Part shown: positions 1 to 8,154 of the stretch, piece after piece | Numbering within the stretch: position 1 is the stretch's first letter | Layout of the letters: every line of letters begins with the position of its first letter | The notes under the pieces: generated by a model | What the model was told of the DNA's origin: nothing | Databases searched by the model: none | Seen by the model: the letters and a program-made list of their open reading frames with translations, nothing else | Source of the DNA: CAZEQL01 sp964514415 | Lineage (GTDB): Bacteria; Chloroflexota; Dehalococcoidia; GIF9; AB-539-J10 | DNA: 31,470 nucleotides | Direction of reading: 5' to 3' | Assembly: GCA_964514415.1 (NCBI GenBank) | Contig: CAZEQL010000007.1 | Location: 1-31,470 of the forward strand | Made by a program: the position numbers and the translations under genes

Positions 1-44
1 GGATATATGTTAGCTTAACATCGTGGTATACTAGCGTCAAGAAA

Positions 45-689
45 ATGGAGGCTTTGCAAGAACAAGTAATGGAAGGGGTTAAAATTCTCGAGAGGGGTGG
101 AGTGATCGCTTTTCCCACTGACACGGTTTATGGTTTGGGAGCTGATGCTTTCAATCCTGGCGCCGTGGAAAGGATTTATAGGGTAAAGAAGCGTCCTAGA
201 CATTTGCACTTTCCTCTGCTTATTGCTGATTTATCTCAATTGAGTGGTGTGACTGAATCGGCATCAGGGATTGCCTGGTTTCTGGCAAGACGTTTTTGGC
301 CTGGTGGATTAACTTTGGTTTTACCCAAATCGGCTTCGTTGCCTGCCTATCTTGCCAAAGGGTCCAGCATAGCAGTGCGTGTTCCCAACCACCCTATTTG
401 TCTAACTCTTATTCGCTGCTTGGGAAATCCGATAATCGGGACCAGCGCTAACTTAAGTGGCGAGCCAAGCACTTTAACCGCTGATGAAGTCAAGCAGCAG
501 TTGGGAGACGAAGTTGATCTTGTTATTGATGGAGGCGAATGTCCTGGTGGTAGGGAATCAACTGTAGTAGATGGCAGAAGTGCTGTGCCACTAATTTTGC
601 GTCAGGGTATTATACCCATGTATGAAATAGAGAGAGCCTACAAGGAATATCAAGAGGTAAATAGTGATGTACATTGCTTTGGGGTGTGA
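45..689 (+). CDS. tsaC: L-threonylcarbamoyladenylate synthase (TsaC/YrdC/Sua5 family)
   Basis: This enzyme makes threonylcarbamoyl-AMP from threonine, bicarbonate and ATP for the universal t6A modification of ANN-decoding tRNAs in the cytoplasm. The protein has 214 residues. The N-terminal signature GGVIAFPTDTVYGLG, the KKRPRHLHFPLLI substrate-loop region and the GTSANLSGEPS motif are all visible. The length fits a single YrdC domain, slightly longer than E. coli TsaC and without the extra C-terminal domain of full Sua5. No in-frame stop lies between the window edge and the ATG at 45, so a longer N terminus cannot be excluded; an ATG at 69 is another possible start. A TATACT hexamer at 27-32 could be a -10 box, but no matching -35 box is seen. 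The gene overlaps the next one by 23 bases, which suggests co-translation. Confidence 0.93.
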   Translation: MEALQEQVMEGVKILERGGVIAFPTDTVYGLGADAFNPGAVERIYRVKKRPRHLHFPLLIADLSQLSGVTESASGIAWFLARRFWPGGLTLVLPKSASLPAYLAKGSSIAVRVPNHPICLTLIRCLGNPIIGTSANLSGEPSTLTADEVKQQLGDEVDLVIDGGECPGGRESTVVDGRSAVPLILRQGIIPMYEIERAYKEYQEVNSDVHCFGV

Positions 690-1110
690 CCATCGTGGTC
701 TTAAAATGAAACAGGCAGTTATGGAATTTCTCCCAGAGCTGGGTCATAGTTATCGTGATTTTGGTTGCTATAGCACTGACTCAGTGGATTACCCTGATAT
801 TGCTCGTGAGGTAGCAAAAGTAGTAGCTTCGGGTGACTTTGACCAAGGCATCCTTGTTTGCAGCACAGGAATAGGCATGAGCATAGCAGCTAACAAAGTA
901 AAAGGAATAAGGGCAGCTTTGTGTCAGGATACCTTCGCGGCGCAACGAGCTCGCCGACACAATGGTGCCAACATTTTGTGCCTTAGAGGAGAGAATATAG
1001 AAATTAACTTAGCCCTCGAAATTGTCAAAACCTACCTATCCACAGATTTTGAAGGTGGCAGGCATATTCTGAGGTTGAATAAAATAAAGGCTCTAGAAAG
1101 AGGTTCTTAG
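667..1110 (+). CDS. rpiB: Ribose-5-phosphate isomerase B
   Basis: RpiB interconverts ribose 5-phosphate and ribulose 5-phosphate in the non-oxidative pentose phosphate pathway. The N-terminal GCDHRG motif, the catalytic-cysteine segment GILVCSTGIGMSIAANK and the RRHNGANILCLRGE segment are diagnostic of the RpiB/LacAB family, and about 147 residues is the normal size. The cysteine form resembles E. coli RpiB rather than the cysteine-less mycobacterial form. I chose the ATG at 667 because AGAGG at 653-657 sits nine bases upstream; a GTG at 664 would add one residue. The start lies inside the 3' end of the preceding tsaC-like gene, so the two are probably one transcript. Confidence 0.95.
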   Translation: MYIALGCDHRGLKMKQAVMEFLPELGHSYRDFGCYSTDSVDYPDIAREVAKVVASGDFDQGILVCSTGIGMSIAANKVKGIRAALCQDTFAAQRARRHNGANILCLRGENIEINLALEIVKTYLSTDFEGGRHILRLNKIKALERGS

Positions 1111-1187
1111 CAATCTTGAATTGACTGCGAATAGTGCTGGAGTAAACAGAAATTCAATGACTGTAATTACTAGTAAGGAGAGTAGAG

Positions 1188-2003
1188 ATGAGATTCTATA
1201 AGTATTTTATGATTGGGCTAATCCTCATTTTGGTAATGCCCGTCGTTGGGTGTGGCGGCAGTGCATTCGACATGGAGGCAGGACTCGAGGCTTTGCAGCA
1301 AGCTTGCGCTACGACTACTGAGGTGCAGTCATATCGTGTGAAAGGCACATACACTTATATTGAGGGAGGAAAAACTTCAGAATCCACCTTGGAGATGGAG
1401 GTTGTTGCCCCCGATCACTGTCATGAAAAAACTTATGTGGATGGGGAATGGGAAGAATTCATCATCGTTGGCGATAAGATGTACACTCGAGACTCGGAGG
1501 ACGATAGGTGGCAAGAAGCCGAAGTGCCTTCTAATGTTTCAGAGGCCCAGAAATTGAGTCTGAATGCCAATATGCCCAGTGCAGAAAGGACGTTTGGACT
1601 TCTAGACTCACTGACTGACCTGGAGAAACTGCCCAATGACAGGCTTGATGGCGTGGATTGTTTTCACTGCCGTGGAAGGGTGGATATGGAGCGGAAAGTA
1701 GAAAAGCAAAAAGCTGAAGCAGGGGCTACATTAGACCCCTCAAAGCCAGGATACCAGGAAAGGTTGGAATCTATGGAGCAGTCCTGGGAGTGGCAACGCA
1801 GGTGGAAGATAAATGAAGAACTCTGGATTAGCAAAAAGGATTGCCTTGTTCGACGGCGAGAATCTGGGGTGCAAATACCAGCAATGGAATCTCCTACAGG
1901 AGAGGTAATGCAAGGCGAGGTGAAGATTACAATGCTGATGCGTTACTATGATATCAATGAGCCTATCAAAATCGAGCCACCCCAAGTGGTACCTAATCGT
2001 TGA
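1188..2003 (+). CDS. Putative secreted lipoprotein, LppX/LolA-like fold suspected
   Basis: The 271-residue product starts with a charged tip, a hydrophobic stretch and a lipobox ending VVGC (Cys22), so it should be lipid-anchored outside the membrane. The mature part is acidic, with alternating strand-like segments (SYRVKGTYTYIEGGK, EEFIIVGDKMYTRD, EVKITMLMRYYDINEPI). This resembles the antiparallel sheet of LolA/LppX-type carriers, but that resemblance is a judgement from pattern, not a match. AAGGAG at 1175-1180 is a good ribosome binding site. No partner gene is adjacent: rpiB ends 77 bases upstream and the ilvD operon starts 600 bases downstream. Function unknown. Confidence 0.8.
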   Translation: MRFYKYFMIGLILILVMPVVGCGGSAFDMEAGLEALQQACATTTEVQSYRVKGTYTYIEGGKTSESTLEMEVVAPDHCHEKTYVDGEWEEFIIVGDKMYTRDSEDDRWQEAEVPSNVSEAQKLSLNANMPSAERTFGLLDSLTDLEKLPNDRLDGVDCFHCRGRVDMERKVEKQKAEAGATLDPSKPGYQERLESMEQSWEWQRRWKINEELWISKKDCLVRRRESGVQIPAMESPTGEVMQGEVKITMLMRYYDINEPIKIEPPQVVPNR

Positions 2004-2207
2004 GCCAGGAAAGGAAGCGCGTTCGGCTCCAGCGTCCAATTTATGGTCAAAAGTGATGACTCTATACACTACCAGATAAGTTATCACATCACTATCACCA
2101 ACACCTGAATAGATGAGGCCCAGGATGTGCATGTGCTAGTGGATAGTTGTGGGGTTGGAGAGAAGGAGCAAGTATTCTACTCTGTCCCGATATCTGAGCA
2201 GCCCTAG
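2004..2207 (+). pseudogene. Possible decayed extracellular beta-domain fragment
   Basis: This stretch reads in the same frame as the lipoprotein, directly after its TGA. It is open for 34 codons, meets a TGA at 2106-2108, and is open for another 32 codons to a TAG at 2205-2207. The two segments read like one domain: IHYQISYHITITNT before the internal stop and DVHVLVDSCGVGEKEQVFYS after it. The pattern resembles DUF11/FxLYD-type surface domains (strand, TNT turn, then DVxV strand). There is no obvious start codon with a ribosome site. It could equally be chance open sequence; no homology was tested. Confidence 0.25.
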
Positions 2208-2394
2208 CCGTGACTACGGTAAATCAGCTTTAGGGATTGAACAAGGCTTCCTGTGATTAATGCAGATGATAATTGTAATCTAAGATTAACCTTGCTTTCC
2301 TTACTGGTTTAAGAGTGTATTATGGTACATAGGCGGCTGTAATTCGAGCTATCCAAGCAAGGTTATTTGACAATCTACCTTTTACGCTGAGTGA

Positions 2395-2437
2395 GACGAA
2401 GAATCCCTGGAACCCTTCACTTCATTCAGGGTGACAA
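2395..2437. repeat. Dispersed REP/MITE-like intergenic repeat, copy A
   Basis: On the minus strand this reads TTGTCACCCTGAATGAAG, continues through GAAGGGTTCCAGGG and ends ATTCTTCGTC. It contains a short stem, CCCTG with CAGGG. The start TTGTCA-NN-CTG and the CGAAGAATC block are shared with the element at 17342-17407. Similar short elements are scattered between genes in many environmental bacterial genomes. The two copies are clearly diverged, so grouping them is tentative. Confidence 0.4.
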
Positions 2438-2539
2438 GGGGGATTGCTCAGGGCGATAAGAGGAAGTCGTGCATAGAGACGAAGGTCGTGCAGGGTGTAA
2501 CCAAGAAGTTGCCCAAGGTGATGACTGAACGCAGGCAAA

Positions 2540-2568
2540 TTGACGCTAGGTAGGAATTGTGTTATGTT
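2540..2568 (+). promoter_or_regulatory. Promoter for the ilv-leu operon
   Basis: A TTGACG -35 box at 2540-2545 is followed by a 17-base spacer and a TATGTT -10 box at 2563-2568. It lies 35 bases upstream of the ilvD start. An imperfect inverted repeat, GTGT at 2559-2562 and ACAC at 2569-2572, brackets the -10 box and could be an operator. I see no T-box, leader peptide or attenuator between here and ilvD. The following eleven genes have no comparably good promoter among them. Confidence 0.55.
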
Positions 2569-2602
2569 ACACACTATATTTAATATATCTAAGGTGTGAG
2601 GC

Positions 2603-4276
2603 ATGGCAATGAAAAGCGATGTTGTGAAGAAGGGAATTGAGCGAGCACCTCATAGGTCGCTGTTGCACGCTGTAGGCTGCTCTTCAGATGATTTCGATAA
2701 GCCATTTATCGGGGTGGTCAATAGTTTTAGCGAAGTTGTTCCAGGGCATGTCCACTTGCAATCTATTGCCCAGGCTGTGAAGGAAGGAATCCGTAGTCGC
2801 GGTGGAGTGCCTTTTGAAGTTAACACTATGGTTGTTTGTGATGGCATTGCCATGAATCATTTGGGGATGAAGTATAGCTTACCCAGCAGAGAACTTATTG
2901 CTGACTCCGTTGAGATTATGGCTGAAGCTCATGCTTTCGATGGGCTGGTGTTTATCCCTAATTGCGATAAGGTAATACCTGGAATGTTGATGGCGGCGGT
3001 GAGGCTTAATTTACCTTCTATTTTCATAAGCGGTGGTCCCATGTTGGCAGGGAAGCTTATCCAGGGAAATGCTATCAAGTCAGTTGATCTTATTTCGGTA
3101 TTTCAAGCTGTAGGTGAAGTAGCTAGAGGTGAGATGACCGAAGCTGAGTTGCGAGAACTGGAGGCAGTCGCCTGTCCTGGCTGTGGCAGTTGTGCTGGCA
3201 TGTTTACTGCCAACACTATGAATTGTCTTAGCGAGGTTCTGGGTATGGCTTTACCTGGTAACGGAACAATACCAGCGGTGGAAGCACAGCGGGTACAATT
3301 AGCCTATAAAGCTGGGCAGCAAGTTATGGAGGTATTAGCCAGGGATATCAGACCTAAGGAAGTTATTACCAAAGATTCTATTTATAATGCCTTCGCTGTG
3401 GACATGGCTTTAGGTGGTAGCACCAATTCTGTGTTGCATCTTATAGCGATAGCTCATGAGGCAGGGGTCGATTTTCCTCTGTCCCTGGTAAATGAAGTAA
3501 GTGGCCGTGTTCCTCACATCTGCAAATTAAGCCCGGCGAGTGATTATCACATTGAAGATTTAGATTTAGCTGGTGGCATCCCGGCAGTAATGCAGGAGAT
3601 ATCAGGGTTGTTGAAACTTGGAACGAAAACTGTGTTGGGGGAGTCACTAGGCGAGGTAATCAAGGATGCCAGGGTTAAGGATAGAGGAGTAATTCGTTTT
3701 TTGTCACAGCCCTATAGCGCTACCGGCGGTATTAGCATGTTGTTTGGAAATTTGGCGCCCGACGGTGCTGTAGTGAAAAGCGGTGCTGTAGCTCCAGAAA
3801 TGTTAATTCACCAGGGCCCGGCGAGAGTTTTTAATAGTGAAGAAGAAGCCACGGCAGCGATAATGAAAGGTGAATTCAAGTCAGGTGAGGTAATTGTCAT
3901 CCGCTATGAAGGACCAAAAGGAGGTCCTGGAATGCGTGAGATGTTAACGCCCACCTCTCTTCTTAGCGGCATGGGCATGGATAAAGAGGTAGCCCTTATT
4001 ACCGATGGCCGTTTTTCTGGAGGCACACGGGGAGCAGCTATTGGTCATGTCTCTCCTGAGGCAGCGGAGAAGGGCCCTATAGCTGCTTTGAGAGATGGTG
4101 ATATTATTAGAATAGACATACCTAGCTATAAGTTGGAGGTAGAGTTGACCCAGAAGGAAATGGAGCAACGATTAAGTTCACTGCTTCCTTTTGAGCCGAG
4201 GATTAAAGCTGGCTATCTTAAGCGCTATAGTGATAAAGTGACCTCAGCTAGCACTGGGGCAGTATTTGCTGATTAA
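2603..4276 (+). CDS. ilvD: Dihydroxy-acid dehydratase
   Basis: IlvD dehydrates 2,3-dihydroxyisovalerate and 2,3-dihydroxy-3-methylvalerate, the last shared step before transamination to valine and isoleucine. The 557-residue length is normal. Visible hallmarks are NCDKVIPGM (first cluster cysteine), CPGCGSCAGMFTANTMNC (second cluster cysteine), the GGSTNSVLHL segment and the C-terminal DGRFSGGTRG. These cysteines ligate an Fe-S cluster, so the enzyme should be oxygen-sensitive or at least iron-dependent. The start ATG follows an AAGGTG site; a second ATG two codons later is possible. It is the first gene of the operon and ends 12 bases before ilvB. Confidence 0.97.
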   Translation: MAMKSDVVKKGIERAPHRSLLHAVGCSSDDFDKPFIGVVNSFSEVVPGHVHLQSIAQAVKEGIRSRGGVPFEVNTMVVCDGIAMNHLGMKYSLPSRELIADSVEIMAEAHAFDGLVFIPNCDKVIPGMLMAAVRLNLPSIFISGGPMLAGKLIQGNAIKSVDLISVFQAVGEVARGEMTEAELRELEAVACPGCGSCAGMFTANTMNCLSEVLGMALPGNGTIPAVEAQRVQLAYKAGQQVMEVLARDIRPKEVITKDSIYNAFAVDMALGGSTNSVLHLIAIAHEAGVDFPLSLVNEVSGRVPHICKLSPASDYHIEDLDLAGGIPAVMQEISGLLKLGTKTVLGESLGEVIKDARVKDRGVIRFLSQPYSATGGISMLFGNLAPDGAVVKSGAVAPEMLIHQGPARVFNSEEEATAAIMKGEFKSGEVIVIRYEGPKGGPGMREMLTPTSLLSGMGMDKEVALITDGRFSGGTRGAAIGHVSPEAAEKGPIAALRDGDIIRIDIPSYKLEVELTQKEMEQRLSSLLPFEPRIKAGYLKRYSDKVTSASTGAVFAD

Positions 4277-4288
4277 CGGAGATATTTT

Positions 4289-5989
4289 ATGAAGAAAACT
4301 GGTGCTCAGATTTTGTGCGAAAGTTTAATTAAAGAAGACGTTGAAGTTATTTTTGGCATTCTCGGTGGTGCTGTCTTACCAATATATGATACCTTTCCTC
4401 AATATCCTCAGCTTCGACATATATTGGTACGCCATGAGCAAGGAGCAGCTCACGCTGCTGATGGCTACGCCAGGGTTACACATAAGGCAGGTGTATGTAT
4501 AGCTACCTCAGGCCCGGGGGCTACTAATTTGGTAACCGGGATTGCTAATGCTTATATGGATTCGTCGCCCATGGTAGCTATAACTGGTCAGGTGGCAAGG
4601 TCTTTTATTGGCAAGGACGCTTTTCAAGAAGCGGACATTACCGGCATTACTCTTCCTATTACCAAGCACAATTACCTTGTCACTGATGTTGCGGAGCTGG
4701 CCAGGACAGTTAAGGAGGCTTTTTATATTGCCCAGTCAGGTAGACCCGGCCCTGTACTCATTGATATACCGAGGAATATCCAGCAAGAAGAAGCGGAGTT
4801 TGTTTATCCCGATAAGGTTAATTTACCTGGCTATAAGTTTGTCTCCCGGGGACATCCAGCTCAAATTAAAAAAGCAGTAAATCTTATTGACGAAGCTGAA
4901 CGACCCCTTATCATTGCTGGTAGAGGAATAATTATTTCCCAAGCTTACGATGAACTTAAGGAATTAGCCAAGAAAGCTCAAATACCTGTAGTTAATACCT
5001 TGCTTGGTATTGGTTCCTTTCCGGGGGATCATATACTTAATTTTGGCATGCTGGGGATGCATGGCCTGGCTTACGCCAATATGGCAGTGCAAAATGCCGA
5101 TCTTATTATTGCCATTGGCATGAGATTTGGTGATAGAGCTACAGCAAGCACTAAGGGTTTTGCCCCCCGGGCACGCATTATTCATATTGATATTGATCCC
5201 GCAGAAATAGGAAAGAACGTGCCAATAGATGTTCCCATAGTTGGGGATATCAGAAGTGTACTAAAAGCTATAGATGAAGAGATTGAGCGTAAAGACCATC
5301 TGGATTGGCTATCTCAATTAGATCAGTGGCGTTATGAGCACCCATCATTGGAAATTAGGCAAAATGACGAATTGTTGCCCCAATATGTTGTCCACCAGAT
5401 CTATGAGGCTACCCAAGGTGATGCTATAGTGGTTACTGGGGTAGGACAAAATCAGATGTGGGCAGCGCAGCATTTTGTCTATACCAAACCCAACAGTTTC
5501 ATCTCCTCAGGAGGCTTAGGCACCATGGGATTTGAACTTCCTGCTGCTATAGGAGCTAAAGTAGGTCGCCCTGAAGAAGTGGTATGGTGCATTGCTGGCG
5601 ATGGTGGTTTTCAGATGACTATTCAAGAGTTAGCTACCATAGCACAAGAGAATATTGCTGTAAAGATAGCCATTATCAATAATGGCTATCTCGGTATGGT
5701 AAGACAATGGCAAGACTTGTTTTATGGACGTCGCTATGTCGATACTAAGCTCTGGAATCCTGATTTCGTTAAAATTGCTGAAGCCTATGATATCCCTGGT
5801 ATCAGGGTGAAATGTAAAGAGGAGGTAATTCCGGCTATATATGAGGCGATGGATCACCCTGGAGCCTTTCTCATCGATTTTGTTGTTGAACCGGAGGAAA
5901 ATGTTTACCCCATGGTACTACCTGGAGAAAGCTTAGCCAAGATTCTGGAGATGCCCAAGCCAGGGATATTAGAAAGAGGCACTATCTAA
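4289..5989 (+). CDS. ilvB: Acetolactate synthase, large catalytic subunit
   Basis: This thiamine-diphosphate enzyme condenses two pyruvates to acetolactate (valine/leucine), or pyruvate with 2-oxobutyrate (isoleucine). The 566 residues show the three usual domains: an N-terminal Pyr domain with the activating glutamate in VRHEQGAAHAADGYAR (Glu50), a central domain with the FGDRAT segment, and a C-terminal PP domain whose diphosphate-binding motif starts GDGGFQMTIQEL near residue 437. The start is ATG with GGAG about seven bases upstream. It pairs with the ilvN regulatory subunit 62 bases downstream. Confidence 0.97.
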   Translation: MKKTGAQILCESLIKEDVEVIFGILGGAVLPIYDTFPQYPQLRHILVRHEQGAAHAADGYARVTHKAGVCIATSGPGATNLVTGIANAYMDSSPMVAITGQVARSFIGKDAFQEADITGITLPITKHNYLVTDVAELARTVKEAFYIAQSGRPGPVLIDIPRNIQQEEAEFVYPDKVNLPGYKFVSRGHPAQIKKAVNLIDEAERPLIIAGRGIIISQAYDELKELAKKAQIPVVNTLLGIGSFPGDHILNFGMLGMHGLAYANMAVQNADLIIAIGMRFGDRATASTKGFAPRARIIHIDIDPAEIGKNVPIDVPIVGDIRSVLKAIDEEIERKDHLDWLSQLDQWRYEHPSLEIRQNDELLPQYVVHQIYEATQGDAIVVTGVGQNQMWAAQHFVYTKPNSFISSGGLGTMGFELPAAIGAKVGRPEEVVWCIAGDGGFQMTIQELATIAQENIAVKIAIINNGYLGMVRQWQDLFYGRRYVDTKLWNPDFVKIAEAYDIPGIRVKCKEEVIPAIYEAMDHPGAFLIDFVVEPEENVYPMVLPGESLAKILEMPKPGILERGTI

Positions 5990-6051
5990 AAAATTAGGAA
6001 TTTGAATTTGCCTAGGGTTTCAAAATCAAGATTCGTCAAATAAGGAGTGAA

Positions 6052-6543
6052 TTGTCTGATATGAAACATACTCTGGTAGCTCTAGTAGAAGATAAACCTG
6101 GTGTGCTAAATAGGGCAGCTAGCTTGTTCCGCCGCCGGGACTTTAACATAGAGAGCATTGCAGTAGGGCGCAGCGAGCGGCCAGGCTTATCTCGTATGAC
6201 TGTTGTTGTTGGAGGTGATTCCGCCGAAGTAGAACAGGTTAGAAAACAATTAGACAAGTTAATTAATGTGGTTAGAGTATCTGATATAACTAATGAAGAT
6301 ATGGTGGCTAGGGAACTAGCCTTGATTAAAGTCAAGGCCACTGCTTCAACAAGAAGCGAGATTATACAGATTGTTGATATTTTCAGAGCTAACATAATTG
6401 ATGTTGCCTCTAGTTCGTTAACAATAGAAGTTACTGGCGATGAGGATAAGCTAAATTCTCTGCTTGAACTCCTCCGTGGTTTTGGGATCAAGGAAGTTAG
6501 CAGAACTGGTAGAATTGCCTTAACTCGTGGGGGCATCTCCTAG
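6052..6543 (+). CDS. ilvN: Acetolactate synthase, small regulatory subunit
   Basis: IlvN activates IlvB and confers feedback inhibition, usually by valine. The 163-residue protein has an N-terminal ACT domain (HTLVALVEDKPGVLNRAASL, then RRRDFNIESIAVG) and the C-terminal domain of long IlvN/IlvH proteins (RSEIIQIVDIFRANIIDV). The most likely start is TTG at 6052, four bases after AAGGAG at 6042-6047. An ATG at 6061 gives a better codon but a 13-base spacing. The gene sits between the catalytic subunit and ilvC in the standard order. Confidence 0.95.
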   Translation: MSDMKHTLVALVEDKPGVLNRAASLFRRRDFNIESIAVGRSERPGLSRMTVVVGGDSAEVEQVRKQLDKLINVVRVSDITNEDMVARELALIKVKATASTRSEIIQIVDIFRANIIDVASSSLTIEVTGDEDKLNSLLELLRGFGIKEVSRTGRIALTRGGIS

Positions 6544-6571
6544 AATTTTAAAGAGTTGAAAGGAGAAAAAT

Positions 6572-7564
6572 ATGGCTAAAATTTATTATGACAGGGATGT
6601 TAATCTGGAGTTAATCAAAGGAAAGACAATTGGCATTGTTGGCTATGGGAGCCAGGGACATGCTCATGCCCAAAATTTAAGGGACGGAGGATGCCAGGTT
6701 ATTGTTGCTGAAATACCGGGCAGCGAAGGCTGGAATTTGGCACAAGATGCTGGTTTTAGGTTGACAAATGCTGCTGAGGTGGCTAGGAAAGCAGACATAA
6801 TCGTTATGTTGGCTCCTGATAACTTGCAATCCAAAATCTATCACGAGTCGGTTGAGAAGGAGATGTGTCAGGGTAAAACCCTGATGTTTGCTCACGGTTT
6901 TAATATCCACTATTCCCAGATTATGCCACCACCCGTTGTTGATGTTAGCATGATTGCTCCTAAATGTCCGGGACATATGCTGCGTCAACTTTACACTGAA
7001 GGCTCAGGAGCTCCAGCTTTAATTGCTATCCAACAGGATGCCTCGGGCAAGGCAAAGGATATTGCTTTGGCTTATGCTTGGGGCATCGGTTGCGCCAGAG
7101 CTGGAGTTCTGGAAACAACTTTTGCTGAGGAAACCGAGACTGACCTCTTTGGAGAACAAACAGTGCTTTGTGGAGGGGTTTCCTCTTTAGTTAAGGCTGG
7201 ATTTGAAACGTTGGTGGAGGCTGGCTACCAACCAGAAATTGCTTATTTTGAGTGTTTTCATGAGCTAAAACTTATCGTTGATCTGATGTATCAGGGCGGC
7301 TTGAAGTATATGCGTTATTCAGTGAGTGATACTGCAGAGTACGGCGACTATACTCGGGGACCGCGTGTTATAGACGACATGGTTAAGGACGAAATGAGGC
7401 AGATTTTGGCGGAAATTCAGGATGGCAGCTTTGCTGGGGAGTGGATTCTGGAAAATCAAGCAGGTCGTCCCAGCTTTAATGCTATGAAGCGAATGGAAGC
7501 TCAGCACCCAATCGAGGTTGTGGGAAAGAAGCTCAGGGATATGATGCCGTGGTTGAAGAGTTGA
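6572..7564 (+). CDS. ilvC: Ketol-acid reductoisomerase, class I
   Basis: IlvC isomerises and reduces acetolactate and acetohydroxybutyrate to dihydroxy acids, using Mg2+ and a nicotinamide cofactor. At 330 residues it is the short class I form. The Rossmann motif GIVGYGSQGHAHAQNL is at residues 21-36, the metal-binding segments are TDLFGEQTVLCGG and ECFHELKLIVDLM, and the knotted C-terminal domain is complete. The usual APKGPGH motif reads APKCPGH. The loop that normally binds the 2'-phosphate of NADPH (VIVGLRPGSxSW in most relatives) reads VIVAEIPGSEGW at residues 43-54. The arginine and last serine are gone and there are acidic residues, which suggests NADH use. AAAGGAG precedes the ATG. 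Confidence 0.97.
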   Translation: MAKIYYDRDVNLELIKGKTIGIVGYGSQGHAHAQNLRDGGCQVIVAEIPGSEGWNLAQDAGFRLTNAAEVARKADIIVMLAPDNLQSKIYHESVEKEMCQGKTLMFAHGFNIHYSQIMPPPVVDVSMIAPKCPGHMLRQLYTEGSGAPALIAIQQDASGKAKDIALAYAWGIGCARAGVLETTFAEETETDLFGEQTVLCGGVSSLVKAGFETLVEAGYQPEIAYFECFHELKLIVDLMYQGGLKYMRYSVSDTAEYGDYTRGPRVIDDMVKDEMRQILAEIQDGSFAGEWILENQAGRPSFNAMKRMEAQHPIEVVGKKLRDMMPWLKS

Positions 7565-7589
7565 AGGGAAATGATAGGAGGTGATGGCG

Positions 7590-8141
7590 TTGCCTGAGGT
7601 CCAGTGTCCAAAGTGCAGACATGTGAACAGTCTGGATGTACATACTTACTGGCACTATGAGGGAATGTATCGCTGCGAGGATTGTGGGGCACGTATGCGA
7701 GTCAAGCTCAACGAAGGTTATTTGATAGGGACGCCTGAAGTTTCAGATTTCGTGCCTGTAGAGGGTGCACCTCCTGAAGTTGATGCGGACTTTATTGAAG
7801 CCCAGAAATGCCATGATGCAGAAGCATATAAAGCCACCATTGTAATGTGTAGGAGAGTACTTGAAAGTATGGCTGATTCGCAACAAGCAAAAGGGAAAAA
7901 TCTATTTGAAAAAATTGAAGACTTATATAAGGGAGAGGTGATTAGTAAGGGGACGTTTGAAATAACAACGCAAGTTCGACAATTTGGGAATTATGGAGCT
8001 CACCCGAAAGATGATTTACTTGGTGGAATTACTGAACGAGATGCAGGGGTAATATTGGAAATTACGGAGCATCTACTGAAAGATGTTTACGCGATTCCTG
8101 GAAAAGTTGAAAAACTGAAGAAAAGATTGCAGAAGAAGTAG
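7590..8141 (+). CDS. Zinc-ribbon plus DUF4145 domain protein
   Basis: This protein of about 183 residues is not a known branched-chain enzyme. It begins with a zinc ribbon (CPKC, then CEDC about 25 residues later). The rest resembles DUF4145: ATIVMCRRVLESMADSQ, then QVRQFGNYGAHPKDD. DUF4145 domains occur in defence-associated and restriction-linked proteins and as small stand-alone proteins; no activity is established. I place the start at TTG 7590, eight bases after AGGAGG (7576-7581); ATG 7584 lies only two bases from that site. It interrupts ilvC and leuA yet keeps the short operon spacing, so it is probably co-transcribed. Confidence 0.75.
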   Translation: MPEVQCPKCRHVNSLDVHTYWHYEGMYRCEDCGARMRVKLNEGYLIGTPEVSDFVPVEGAPPEVDADFIEAQKCHDAEAYKATIVMCRRVLESMADSQQAKGKNLFEKIEDLYKGEVISKGTFEITTQVRQFGNYGAHPKDDLLGGITERDAGVILEITEHLLKDVYAIPGKVEKLKKRLQKK

Positions 8142-8154
8142 GCGGGTAAATGAA

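Noticed and set aside
2490..2530. T-box-like segment (CAGGGTGTAACCAAG) upstream of ilvD
   Set aside because: The essential TGGN of the T-box bulge is absent, and no specifier stem or terminator/antiterminator pair follows.
6036..6536. 166-codon minus-strand frame opposite ilvN
   Set aside because: The plus strand encodes a textbook IlvN with two recognisable domains; the opposite frame is low complexity (Ser/Leu/Thr-rich).
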